Origin: Trichoplax adhaerens
Taxonomy: Eukaryota; Placozoa; Uniplacotomia; Trichoplacea; Trichoplacidae
Assembly (NCBI RefSeq): GCF_000150275.1
Contig: NW_002060948.1
Span: 11,066 to 75,065, forward strand
Direction of reading: 5' to 3'
DNA length: 64,000 nt
Part shown: positions 12,501 through 27,192 of the stretch, one piece after another
How the letters are laid out: every line of letters begins with the position of its first letter
How positions within the stretch are numbered: the first letter of the stretch is position 1
Notes under the pieces: model-generated
Database searches by the model: none
The model's input: the letters and a program-made list of their open reading frames with translations, nothing else
Told to the model about the DNA's origin: nothing
Position numbers and translations under genes: made by a program

Positions 12501-15500
12501 ATTTTGCTTTAATGCACTACTACTGTATTACATGTAAGCCACGCTTATAACTGAAATGGTTGGTTTAAATACAGGAATGATGATACTGAATCAGAAAGTA
12601 GTGAAAGCAAGAAAATCGGAAGTAATGAGCGCGCTCGAATTGCGAAGGTAAAATTCATAAAAATCGTCGACGAATTACATGTTACTACGTAAATTCAAAG
12701 TAGGTTAATGAGAAATCATTCTTTAGTAATTGTGCTTCTACTAGTGACATAATATCAGATCAGTTGCTATGTTCTTCGATTAAGTATCTACAGCATTCGT
12801 TTACATCGCTGCTTTTTGGCTTAATTGCGCTAAGTAGAATTTCGAAAAAGAAGCTGTTGTTAATTTATACTTTGAGCTTAAATAATGTAAATAAATTATG
12901 TTGTAATGGTAGATTGTCATGGTCAAGCAGAATGACAAAAAGAGAAGTTGCTTTCCAGGCTTGGTTCGTAAATTTTGCTGTTTATTGTAGGTGTTATGTT
13001 AGCACTTATTTTACTCTTTTCTATTACTAAAATTTATTAGCTGCAAAGGGATTCTGATCTAAACGATGACGTGGAAAAATGTTCTATTAGATCTTTCAAA
13101 GATGGAAAGATGTACGTTATTTTTTAATATGTTGTATAAATATAAGTAGCTTTACAAGTGTTATCGCCAGTGAAATTTAATCGATAATGAGCATGTTTAT
13201 AAATAACAGAATTTCGGTAGCCAAGAAAGATTTGCAATCATTAGATTTAAATTATGAAGCCGCTATAAATCAACTAAAAAGTAACGGATCTGCTCATAAG
13301 CCAGGTATGTACTGTATTTGATTGAGGCATCATAATATATTAGTTAGTGTCTACACTATGATAATATGTCCGCAAAGCGATAAATAAAGTTGTATTAATC
13401 TATTTTCTCCATTTTATATTAAAATAATTAAAGCACTGGAAAAAGCGATTACGTATATAAATGATGGTGAACTACCTGAAGACTGGCAGGTATGGAAAGT
13501 GTTTAAGAAAATAGAGTTACTACTTTACTTTCTTCCAATGTAGCATCCCTATCGATATTCCTTAGTTACGTTTTTATTTTTCATTAGGTTACCAATAAAG
13601 ATGGAGATGATGTTGTAATGGACGAAGAAGCTGAAGAATTTATGGGTCGATTATACAAATTTATGGAAGATAAAGGTTAGGTTAATCAATTCAGGATAAA
13701 TTATCTGATTCAATGGACATATTTTCTAACCGTTATTTTTTTCCGAATTTATTAGGTACACCAATTACTAAGGCACCGGTCTTAGGTTATCAAACCTTAA
13801 ATCTGTACAAGCTATATAAATTAGTTCAGAAAATGGGAGGAATGGAAAGGGTATTTAGTATATGAACTTGAAGATTTGAAATGTTATAGGTGCTGTCGTT
13901 TATTCATGAAAGTATTACTATTTTTCAGGTTTCACAACAAATGAAGTGGAGATCATTATATTCTCAACTTGGTATAGCAACCATGATTACCAGTGCATCT
14001 CACAATATCAAACTTGCATATCAGAAGTATGGAATTTGCGTTAATTTTCAAAATTTTGTAATACGAAAATTAAAAGCAGAAAATACGTTTCTATAGATAT
14101 CTTTATCCTTATGAGTGCTATGAATATGACAAAACTGCCGATGATAAAAATTCCCATAATGAAGATAGTGCGGAGAGTGCTAAGAGCCAAGAAGTACCCA
14201 CATCTTCTGGAGTAATGATTGAATAGTTTTTGTTATTTACACACTTAGTAAATTATAGATATTGTTGGCGGATAATTTAGAATTCAATAACAATAATATT
14301 ATTAATAATGCTTTGTAGACTCTTAGACGCGAACGGTACAGAAGACAGCGCAGACGGAAAGGTATTTTAATATACAGTACAATTATTGTATAGGTTGTCT
14401 CGTAAAAACCGTAATGATACTTTGTGGTTTCGTATAGAAATCAGTGAAGGTGACGATAGCACTGATGATGGAGTTGCCTCTGGTTCCGATGTATACAAAC
14501 CAAGTTAGTTGATATTACTAATATTTTTTTGCTACATTTGGCCTTGTCATACATTAGAAACTAACACTATCTTATTTATCTGCTAAACAGTAGAATACCC
14601 TGGGAAAGACGCTACGTAAGTATAATTACAGATCATTAGTATATATTTTTAGCATTGCCAATTGTGATAAGAAGTTTTGTTTCTGAACTTCACTCTTAAT
14701 CTTTAGGAATGATAATTCAGACACTTATTCTGTTGGATCATTTGTATTGGTAAAGTATGGCAGGGGTAAAAAAAATTGCCAGTATGAAGCCAAGGTTAGA
14801 TCCACTTATTGTTACTTCATAAATTAATTCTTAGTTGTAGTAAAAATTTCTTTCCATCGACAGATTCTTGAATGGGATGACAGTGATGAAAGTGGTACCA
14901 CATCATATTTCGTTCATTATTCAGGCTGGAATAGCCGGTAAGTTAATTTAATTAATACGCGGAGTTACTTTACTATGTAATATGAGAAATCTCTAAAATG
15001 ATTTTGTACTCAACAGACACGATGAATGGATCAAACCAGATAGAATTATTCAAAAAATGAATCCACAAGGACTTTCAAGAGGCAATAAGGTAAGATCTTG
15101 CAATGTTACTATATTCTATAGTACCGATTAGGTTGCATATACAGATTACATACATATATACATAAAATGCTTTCTATGAATTATAAATTACTTATAGAAT
15201 CCAGCTAAATCAGTATCGCTTCCTGTTCGACAAATGCCTTTAAGAGGCGGCAGTCAATTAACCACTAATCCTCGCCGAAATAGCAGAAATGGTAACCTTA
15301 AAACGGAGCGTACATCTCCATCTAACAATAGACAGCCATCAGGTAAACGGATTAATTGTGCATATATTCGGTCAAGTAGCCCTATATCATCTCTTGTTGT
15401 ATTACCAATAGGGAGAAGAGGTAGAGCTAGCACACGGAACAGTCCACACTACGATAGTGAGGTGGAATCAGGTAATCCAGAATTGAAATATAGTTTCTGT

Positions 15501-16653
15501 AACTGAAGTTATATGCTAAAATTGTGATTTACAATTTTTATTTCGTGCACGCTAGCACCATCCGACAGCCCAACTTCACAGAATACTAATTCTCCTGCAG
15601 ATGAAGAAGCATCACATCCTGACGAAAATACGAGTAGTATGGAAGTTGTTTCTTATCAAGACGATGAAATAAATACTGCTAGCAGTAATAACAGTCCTAA
15701 AGAGAAGGTTGAAGCTAATGTAGAAGAAGAATCTTCTGAAGAAAATAAGATGGAAGTGGAGAGTGAAGAAATAAAACAAGATATCCCCCCTAATGATGAT
15801 GATGATGGCGAGCCAGCAGAGGAATCAAGCCACGAAGAAGCAGAACAAGTTGAAGTTAAAAAAGAACCTGAAGTCACAGAACAATCACCTGAAACATGTG
15901 TAACTACTCAGGTTGATCAGAAAATCGAAGATAGTGCTTCTCCGGAAGAAAATCCCACGATTGAAGATAAGCCTACTACTGAAGAAAAGAAGGAAGAAAG
16001 TGAAGAAAGTAAAACATCAAACGATGATGCTAATATCGATGAGAATTCTGATCCTGTAGAGCTAATTTTACCTCGTAAAAGAGGAAATAGGAGAAATGGC
16101 AATGCCAGGAAAAGATGTCGAAGTGATTCAACATCAGTATCGTCAAATGATCAAAGTAGCAAGTCTAATAATGATAGTAGTGCTAAGACTTCGACATCCT
16201 CTTCAACTGTTAGTGATGATAATGCAGAAAATGATCTCGCAGGCATTTTAAATGGTATGTTATGAGCGTATTTTATGAAAGAGTTGGATATAGCGTTGTT
16301 AAGAGTTTTGTGTACATAATCTCCTAGATCTGGTAGTGTTAGGCGACTTACCTATCCGGAAAAGAATAGAAACTCTGCAAGTCAAACTAAATGAAATAAG
16401 ACGTTTGTATAACAGTCGACGAGCGGAAGTAATGTCAATTGATAGGAAATTAAAGAAATATAGGAAAAAAGCGAAAGAGAAAGGTAACATTGTTACTATA
16501 ATTTATGTAGACATTCGTAAAACTAATGCATATACATAAGTGGCTTGGTACTAATGTATACCAATTTGTGTCATTAACTGTTTTGCTTTCAATTTCATTT
16601 TAGCCCATAGCAATGGTGAATCGGTTGAGATTGTCGTTTCAGCGGAAGCTTAG
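9568..16653 (+). CDS. ARID4: ARID4-type chromatin protein (Tudor, RBB1NT, ARID, chromo-barrel)
   Basis: Adapter of the SIN3-HDAC repressor complex. The model starts with a one-codon exon (ATG at 9568-9570) spliced to 10533-10643, which reads [18 protein letters not shown] as in vertebrate ARID4A/B. Exons at 10845, 11338, 11905, 12269, 12406 and 12575 complete the Tudor region (V-F-D-D-G-D ... L-K-G-Q-R-H-F) and an acidic linker. 12913-13675 holds the RBB1NT part. 13588-14211 holds the ARID ([11 protein letters not shown], then W-R-S-L-Y). 14591-14615 is a 25-nt exon. 14707-15089 holds the chromo-barrel (V-K-Y-G-R-G-K ... [14 protein letters not shown]). 15198-15471 is basic with an AT-hook-like G-R-R-G-R, 15556-16254 is acidic, and 16328-16653 is the C-terminal coiled coil. 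Phases agree throughout except near 12963/13041, where a GTTCGT donor is needed. An 80-nt in-frame intron may sit within 15342-15412. Confidence 0.93.
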
Positions 16654-17022
16654 CTGTCTTTTCAATGTACAGTACATTATCTTCGTTTTTCGATTACATT
16701 TACTAGCATAATAGATTTTAGTCTAGGATTGATGTCAGTCATGCTTTAGATCAAGATTGTAGAAAATATTGCAAGGGCTAATTGTTTTAAGTACATGATC
16801 GACATTTTTCGTAAAAGTAATAAATTATTCTTTTACATGAACTTTGTAATCACCAGTCCTGAACCACGTTATTGTACTATGACTTTTACTCGGGAATAAA
16901 GTATAATAATCTCAATGACATGTAAATTTGTTGATTCTTTCTATAAAAATTTTGTCAATTTCAATTCCGAGGTCAACAATAGGAAGTAAAAGTGTACAGA
17001 TGATAGCAATCGAGTAAAATCG

Positions 17023-19932
17023 TCAGTTTTTATTATGGACAGATTGTAATCTAGTTTTTTTAGGTTTTACATTTCTTTTAATATCCTGCTTTTGCTTTTT
17101 AAGATTTTTTCTTTTTTCTTTCCGTTTAATTCTCAATTTTGCTGCTTGCTGGGCGTGCTTTTTACTGCTCGACTCTCCAGAGAATTTAAAAGGACCCTGT
17201 GTTTTCTTCTAAATCGAATATATAAATGATATTTAGACTTTACTTTGGTAATTGGAATCCTTAGTGCAGTACAGATATTTATGATTTTAACCTTTGATGT
17301 AGGCTGTTTTGATGATCGAAATACACGAAGGTTATTGGTTTTATTAAAGGCCGAACCATGTAACTTTAAGGCCATGATTAAACTTTCGTTAGACTGTAAA
17401 TAATAAATGTTGGGTAAGTGAACATCTGCGGTAGGAACTAAGCAAAGGGATTAACAATGATGCACATCTGTAATAGTGCGATGTCAATTTAACATGCCTT
17501 AAAGGTAACAAACCCAAAACCTTTACCCATGCCAGTTTTAGGATCTCTAATAATACGAATGGTTTCGACTTCACCACATGAATGGAAATGATCACGAAGT
17601 GATTCATCTTGGACATCTTAACGTTTAAAAATGGTAGAGATTATCTGTTACATACGATACCCTTCGCATATAATAACGGTATAAACTACAAGATTAACAA
17701 TACATGAAATGGTTATTTTACCCAAAGGCAAGTTGCCGACGAATATCGACCTTTTATGGTCATGCTGAAAGTAACGTACAGTAAAATAAATAAATGCTGC
17801 ATTATGTAAAGATATCGCAAAGGCGTTCAGTATTCTGAAGCACACAAGATATTTCATTGTTGACATACCTTCTTTGAATTTGAGGCTACATCAACTCTGA
17901 TATGACGATTTAAAAGCTCTATGCCATTGCTGCAGTACATACATTATACAATATTAGGATTCTACCCTTATGAGAAGGATCTGCTGATAATCATGTGGTT
18001 ATAATAGTAGTTACTAGCCTTTCCATTGCACTTTGAGCAACTTCCTTGGTTTCAAAAACAATGTATGCATTCATTGACTGACCCTGGCTGTGAAATTTTT
18101 TCCTGCCATGAATTTTAATTGGAAGAACATGAGCAGATTAATCGATAACTTAAGCAATGATATTGCATAGACACTTACTACGGTATTCAATAATGTGTCT
18201 AGTAATGGATTCATATGATATATAACATTAAGAAATTACCGTATAGTTGTAAGTAAAATAACATGGCGTATCTAAACTTAAAACTGCATAGATAAGAGCA
18301 TTAAATGTGAACTCACTTGATAAATGCTGTCTTTTTCGACATATTTGATTCAGCAACAGGCTAAATAAGAGCCAAATGTTAACCTTTTCGAAGTTACTGA
18401 TTATAAGAGAATTATAATTCCTTGATAGGCATTAAGCTTACTATTGATCTAAATCTTATAGATTCGATATTGCCATATCTGGAAAATAGCTTTTTCACGT
18501 CCTAATTAGTTTATGAGGTTATTTAAAAAAAATCGTCATATTAAAGAGAGTCCAAAATATTAGAGACGATCTGTAGATTGGTACTCTATATAAAAGTAGT
18601 AATCAAGAATATTGGCCTTGTCACAAAGGCCGTAACCAGCAAACGCCCATGTTACCTTAGATTTGCAATGCAATGGCAAATTTCCAACGAATATAGTTCG
18701 GTCATTTCTTTCATCACTAGGTAATACCGTAGTTATACATAGGATATTCTATTCAGTGACTAGAATATCAAGTCTTGCATTATAGACGTATCGTTCACTT
18801 TACCTATCTGAAGGGGTTTTAGTAACGTTCTGTTGCTTTTCTGCTTGTTGATTTGCATCCTTACTAACATGTTCTTTATTCTTTGCAGCTGCAAAATCGT
18901 CACTTACTGTTAGTAAAATAACTTTTGGCTAATTTAAGTTAACAGCAAGGAGCTATATAGAGTAATATGATGATAACATGTCGTGCAACTAGGTCAAAAA
19001 GATGAATTTTTGATTATACTCTGATTCTATCTAACTCGATCATAATAAAATTTCAAGTGATAACATACTGCATACAGTAGCGCACAGAATGATTAAATTA
19101 TGATTGGAATTGCATGTACTGATAAGAAATAGCTTAAGAGTCTCCCTTTAATAATTGGTGTTAGTAATTCGTATCTACCATTACTCCGTTTTCCCTTGTT
19201 AGTTTACTCCTCAAGAAAATAAATCAAATAACATGCATGCTAAGGTTTAATAGAAAATGACCTTTGAGCTGCTTTGCGTGCATCTGATCATACTTCGATG
19301 TTGGAGGATCCAAAAATTCTACTGTAACTTTCTTAGATTTGTTGCTATCGTCGAATAACTTTGCGAGTGAGGTGCGTTTTGCTTTTGCTTTTTTCTTGTT
19401 ATTTTGGGGAAAGACTGCATCGCAGATTGAGCCAATCCGGTAATCATAATTATTTATTGAGAAATATTCAGGTAATACATCCTATAATTGTCATCATTAT
19501 GAATGGTTATAGTTGGATAGTTAGATCAATGCTATCTTATTCTTTGCAAATACAGTGTATTTGCAAATAATAATATACCTATAATATATTGCAAAAATTA
19601 ATACGATTATACGAATCGAGCTTGATGAGTGGATTGGCAGTACTACACTGAACCAGTTCATTAATTTAGTCAGTAGACGAAATTTGATCAGGATGCATAT
19701 GAATTATTCCATAGTATACTCAAATTTTCTGTTACTTTGGTTATGCATTATGCAATATTATCATCAGGCAACTGTAGATTGCTACATCCAGGGTACTACC
19801 GTAATCTAGGCGTAATATTTCTGCTTATGATTACTAGCTGGATGTAACACAACGAGGATAGAGCGGATCAAAATGTATCACTTGGATATTCATATGGCTT
19901 ACCTTTTTCGATTTCGATGATGTGCTAGCCAT
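17023..19932 (-). CDS. RBM34: RBM34-like nucleolar RNA-binding protein
   Basis: Two RRM domains followed by a Lys/Arg-rich tail, as in RBM34/Nop12, a pre-60S ribosome factor. Start ATG at 19932-19930 (exon 19932-19903), stop TGA at 17025-17023. Minus-strand exons include about 19398-19263 (basic), 18888-18804, 18719-18651 ([13 protein letters not shown]2 of RRM1), 18499-18441 ([14 protein letters not shown]), one near 18360, and about 18097-18019 (N-A-Y-I-V-F-E, RNP1). An exon near 17930-17873 reads R-H-I-R-V-D. The next near 17764 reads [13 protein letters not shown]2 of RRM2. Then come 17614-17498 (G-K-G-F-G-F-V-T-F), ~17394-17293 and 17208-17023. Two introns fit only with GC at the 5' splice site. 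The basic tail would act as a nucleolar localisation signal. Confidence 0.92.
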
Positions 19933-20097
19933 CTTGTTTTTATTGGCCTAATTCTACGGTATAACGAGATTGGATTGGTTCTTATTTTACTTCTGATAAT
20001 TAACATAGTAGCAATGCAACTTTGAAAGTGCTTGCGAAACATTCCCTATGACGCTCGTGTACTGTGGTACTGTATGAAACGAAATGCTTTTCAAGAT

Positions 20098-20731
20098 TCA
20101 TCGAAAGAATAAATGCAGCATACCTTTACAATTAGAAAGTCCAAGTATTCCTCCAGTAAGTCTTGGCTCTACGTAGTGAATTACTAAACAATGATGGATT
20201 TCTACTACAGAATTAAGCTGCAGAAATTGATGGATTCAGAATGCAATCGCTCTTCTTCTTCAGCGAGTATCTGCTGTTCTGCGCACGCGTAATGGGCATC
20301 GGTACATCATGTCATACAGGTACTCATGTGTCTGCCAGGGGAATGCTAGGTTTGCAATTAGTTTGTTGAATACAGTATGTGTACTTTATATCTTTGTGAC
20401 TGATGACTGGTACACGATACAGTCGTAAAGCGCTTAGGACCATGGGACTTTTGGAATACAGTAAGAAAAATTCTGACACATACTGTACTCGACACACTAC
20501 AGTGTACAGTACGTCATAATACTCTACAGCATGTACTGTATACTGTACTGTACGGTACCGTGTACAGTGTACAGTGTACAGTACAGTAACCTGAATGAAT
20601 TCGGGTGGAGACGTCGAGTCCTCTTCGCGTTCAACCTGGTTTAACCATTTGTACGGCAAAGAATTGAGCGATTGCCACTCGCGCTGCCCATAAACGTCCA
20701 AACTAGCAATCAAATCGTCCAATTCTTTCAT
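20098..20731 (-). CDS. small two-exon protein, unrecognised
   Basis: Exon 20731-20591 (47 codons, starts M-K-E-L-D-D-L-I) joins in phase 0 to 20217-20098 (L-N-S-V-V-E-I-H-H-C), giving 86 residues. The first part is acidic with W-L-N-Q-V-E-R-E-E-D; the second is hydrophobic with a P-R-L-T-G-G-I-L-G-L stretch. I do not recognise it. An alternative donor at 20123 (GTATGC) would remove the last nine codons, but little room is left before the RBM34 start. The single intron is filled by a GTAC-type array that begins right at the 5' splice site. Confidence 0.5.
20480..20589. repeat. GTAC-W array, small
   Basis: About 110 bp of the same palindromic family as at 4466-5648, with GTAC units spaced by A, T, AGT or ACT. 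It lies inside the intron of the 86-residue gene and touches its donor site. Confidence 0.85.
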
Positions 20732-20778
20732 TTAATTCACCCCAATTTATTGTAGCTGTTTACCAAAAGAAGTCTAAA
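20732..20778. promoter_or_regulatory. compact bidirectional promoter / shared 5' region
   Basis: Only 47 bp separate the ATG of the minus-strand gene (20731) from the ATG of the plus-strand gene (20779). Any core promoter must lie in this gap or inside the first exons or introns. The gap is AT-rich, with a CACCCC block. Confidence 0.5.
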
Positions 20779-22092
20779 ATGTCATCAAGTCTTTTACAAC
20801 AGGTAATGACTGTAAATGAATCGTCATCAATGTAATATAGGAGACAATACGATCAGTACAACATTGGGATTTTACTGTACATACATAGCAGTTTGAGTAG
20901 TAAACACTATCTCTGGTAAACTTTTGTTGAAATATTCTCGATCGAAAGTAGCCCAACCACGATATACATGTTAACGCTGCCATTCGCTACTGTCATGTAT
21001 GTAGTTTAAAAGTATAAGATTAAATGGACAACTTCAACTACTGTAATAGAATTGAGTAATAAGTGTAGTTCAAGTGCTATACATTGAATCGTTTCTCGAG
21101 TACACTAAGTGTCATTATTGCAGCGATTGATTGATACGACACCTATTTGAAAGTATATTGCTATTATAATTATTATTATAGTTAGCGCTATTGGCTTATA
21201 TCAACGGTGATCCACGTGGAAAAGATCTTTATAATGCTACTGTTGGTGTAAATTTAGCCATGAATTTACATCAAAAATTCAAATCGTCTACCAAAGGAGA
21301 TGCATTAAGGGTAAGATTTTTCGTGTAATGTTTGCAGCATGACTTGATTACGCCAATAACACTTATTATTTTCCTTTTAAATCTTAAATCGCTCTAAGTA
21401 GAAATTTGCGTCGAAAAATCTGATAACCTTGTTATTATATTGTACTTCTATGATGCAATTCTTAGTTTTTGATAGACTAAAGTCAACAGGTATAGCGAAA
21501 AATATCTCCGAAAGTAGTGTTTGTTGCCAACAAAAATTTCAGTGGTTGAGATACTAATGTCAGCCGTACTGTACGCAGTCTAGTGCTGCAATCAGATGTA
21601 TTGTACATATAGTATATAGGTACTGCATTCATAGAGCGATACAAATTCGAGTATACAGAAGTAAAGTATCATACAGTATTAACTGTGTTGCTTAGTGACT
21701 GCAGTTCTACTCTACACTCTCATTAAAATCTTCCAATTTTTTCAACTTTCTCTACTTCTGTTATTCAAATACTGCACTCGTACTGTATATTCGGAAGTGA
21801 CAATTACCAAGACTGTACGCATTAATACCTGAAATCGATAGAAAAATTAGTTGCCAAATCATTATGCTAGATTAGTATTACTAATGACATTATTTCGGTA
21901 GTTGTATTGCAACTTTGCGATGGTTTAATGGATGCTCAATTGCTTATTTGTTTTACCGATTAACTTACTTAGGCGGTAGCAGTCAACGGTGTTACTGAAT
22001 ATATTAAACATCACCCTAACGCTAGCGAGGAACAGATAGCCGCAGAAGTTGTACGTCAAATTTCGGAATTTGTCAAGGCGTATCGTTCATAA
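20779..22092 (+). CDS. 90-residue protein, three exons, unrecognised
   Basis: Exons 20779-20802 (8 codons), 21182-21310 and 21973-22092 all join in phase 0 at canonical sites and end in TAA. The protein begins M-S-S-S-L-L-Q-Q-L-A-L-L-A-Y and contains N-G-D-P-R-G-K-D-L-Y. It ends with a helical stretch rich in Glu, Gln and Ile (A-A-E-V-V-R-Q-I-S-E-F-V-K-A-Y-R-S). The clean phases and biased composition argue for a real gene. I cannot assign a family. Confidence 0.6.
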
Positions 22093-24831
22093 TTGTACAT
22101 AGGTCAACAGCTTTCTTCGTATTTGGGATAGATTTCGATGTTCATTGTAACCGATGAAAACTAGAACTCAAACAATATTTAAAAAATATGAGTGTTCACT
22201 ATAAAGTGCGCATATTTACACTACGCAACATCATTCTTAATACCGGTGCTGTGTAGATTAAATAGCCCTTACTGAAATCCTTCAGTAATCAAATTTAATA
22301 TTATAACTTTACTGTACAGTTTCTCCTATTATTATCTCTTAAATCGTAATAATCCTGGATATATAATCATTAGTTGCTGATATGCTCATATAAAGTCATA
22401 TATAACTTAGGTAGATGTCACTATGTCACGTACTGTATTTGCAAGATCATCTTACTTGACAAATGCCTCTATCAAGATATGGTGATTCAGTTGATGAACA
22501 GAGATTTTAAATAGATTTACTATTAATAAAATTGATGAAAGAATGCTATGGATCTAACATTAATTTTGGATTCAGATCAAACTTTTATGTTTATGACATA
22601 AAAACATGCACATTTTTTCATTGTATTGAAATACGTAGATTAATTTCATAGATGTAGGCTGATACAACACGAAGCTAGATATCTTCGTCTGTCAATTTAC
22701 AGTTGCTAAATGTGATCTAAAGTTTGCAGCTAGCTAGTGCAGGTGCGCCACATTCGTAGCAGAGGGTAGATTAGGACAGAACCGTTGAGAGAGCGGAGTA
22801 GATCATTTTAATCAATATTCGCCCATAGATTTTAGATTGTACTGAATCGAAGCTTTAAGAATTAATATGCAGATTTGTACAGTAATATAGTTAAATATCA
22901 CTTGTATAAATTAAACTGTACGTAAGATTGTTATATAAGCCTAAATTGTTAAAGAATTCTTGTTATATCCATTAATGGAACTTAGATATGGGATAAATTC
23001 TTGTCGTTAAATGCTTTTGCCAATGAGGTTTTTGCGATCTGAAATTCTTGCTCTTATAATGTGACTATCAGCTAAGATACATATACACGTATAGTACACC
23101 TAATCCTGGATAGAATTCACCTTTGTCTTATATCTCAATAACCAGGTGATTAAATAGAATTCTGAATATCACACTCTAAATTCACCTGTCTTATAGTTTA
23201 TCAGCAGAGATGAAAGATCCTCTGTGCTATATAATGTCCGTAGTTACTCTGGCAATTAACGCTATCGACTTAAGCATGATAAGTTTATACCATTTCCCGC
23301 CTTGCCCATTTATTCCATCTTGCCTGATTAATGCAGATTTTATTTTCTCAAACTACAACGTGAATTTAGAAAATTGAGTAGATCATAAGCTGTGATTTCA
23401 CATAGTTTATTAATCACAATACTCGATTAATAGGTGGCAAGACGTTTTGAGATACTGAACGATGATATTGATATCGTAGACTGTATATAGCTTGAATCAA
23501 TATGGCGTTTGAAGTATAGCATATAATACTGATCTATAGTGATAGATGTACCTACAGGTCAATATTGATAAAATCATCTTATTTAATTGGGTTAGTTCAA
23601 TTTAAGATATGAATGGAATCCTCTTTTTGTTATGAATTTGGATTTGGATTTGCTTATTCAAATCAAAGTTGAAATCCGTAGGCATCACATCACAGCGATA
23701 TCCAGAATGCAAGGTACCGGCTCTGAATAACAACTTGAAAGGCAGCTAAATTAAGTCTATCATCATGTTTGGATTATTTAACGCTAAATATTGTATACCA
23801 CAAAATATTATCACTGTAAAGAGTATTTCCTTGATTGTATCAGCGCCAAATAAATAGAAAAAAAAGTCAAAGTCCTATTCCAACTCCGAATACTGAGACG
23901 TCAATAACGATGAAAATAGATGAATTAATGTACTTCCTTCGGATACAGAGAAAGAAAATGTCTAACTGTCAAAGTACTTATTCAAACTATTGGCTACCAT
24001 TCAATACTTTACGTAGTTTTTGGCTGGTAATTGCCGGCATGACTACGCACTACTGTCATTGAAATACCATATGGAAATGCTAATACAATACTTTTATCGT
24101 AATATAGCAAACATTATTAATAATTGTTATTATAGTATGTAGTGGATGCCGTCCTTATCTCTTTTTTAACGAAAGAGTATTTTTGGTTCTGATTGATTTT
24201 ACCACAGCTAAAAGAGATGCTAAAAAAAATAATTCGGTACAAGAGAAATAAATTTTAACGTGGTCAATTTAGTATCAGCGTCCTAGGAGAATGATCACTT
24301 TTAAAACAGAGATGCTATTATCGTCTAGCTGCGAATACTCTAATAGAATAGATAATCAATACTCATTATAATAATAATGATCGCTATATCCATATAAATG
24401 TGTCTAACATTTTAGTAAAATGCAGTCATAAGCAATGAAATATTTGCTGTTCATTTTACATTTATTGTCTACTTTGGATGCCTTTCAAAATGACGTCAGA
24501 AAGGAAAAACACAGGTGGTGTTGCTATCGTCTTTTGATATTAGGGTAGAGCATGAGCATTGAAAAAATAAATACAAAATACTCTCGAACAATGAATTCAC
24601 AAGCTTGGCCAGAGTCAATTCCTACGCGATTAGCGTAGACTTTCTTCCATAGTATCATCAAGTTACGTAGTAGCTTTGATGTAGTTACGTATGTATGTTG
24701 TTTCTATCAGTTACAATCAACTATTCGTTTAGAACAACTAGTCGTAGTTTGCCTTGTTGTTGAGGCTAATATTAGCTTATTTTATAGTAGCTATTACAGT
24801 CGATAAAATCCATTTCTAAATTATCGTAAAA
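22093..24831. other. gene-free AT-rich stretch
   Basis: About 2.7 kb with scattered stops in all frames. I found no exon pair with matching phases and no known motif. The open frame near 23835-24062 looks accidental. Confidence 0.5.

Positions 24832-27192
<2,361 letters not shown>

Noticed and set aside
12105-13030. Open frames of 61 and 88 codons
   Set aside because: They lie across ARID4 introns in frames other than the spliced one; only 12913-12963 is coding, in another frame.
15656-16102. Antisense Ser/Leu-rich open frames
   Set aside because: Mirror of the acidic ARID4 exon on the plus strand.
23835-24062. Open frame of 75 codons
   Set aside because: No motif, no splice partner and composition like surrounding AT-rich DNA.
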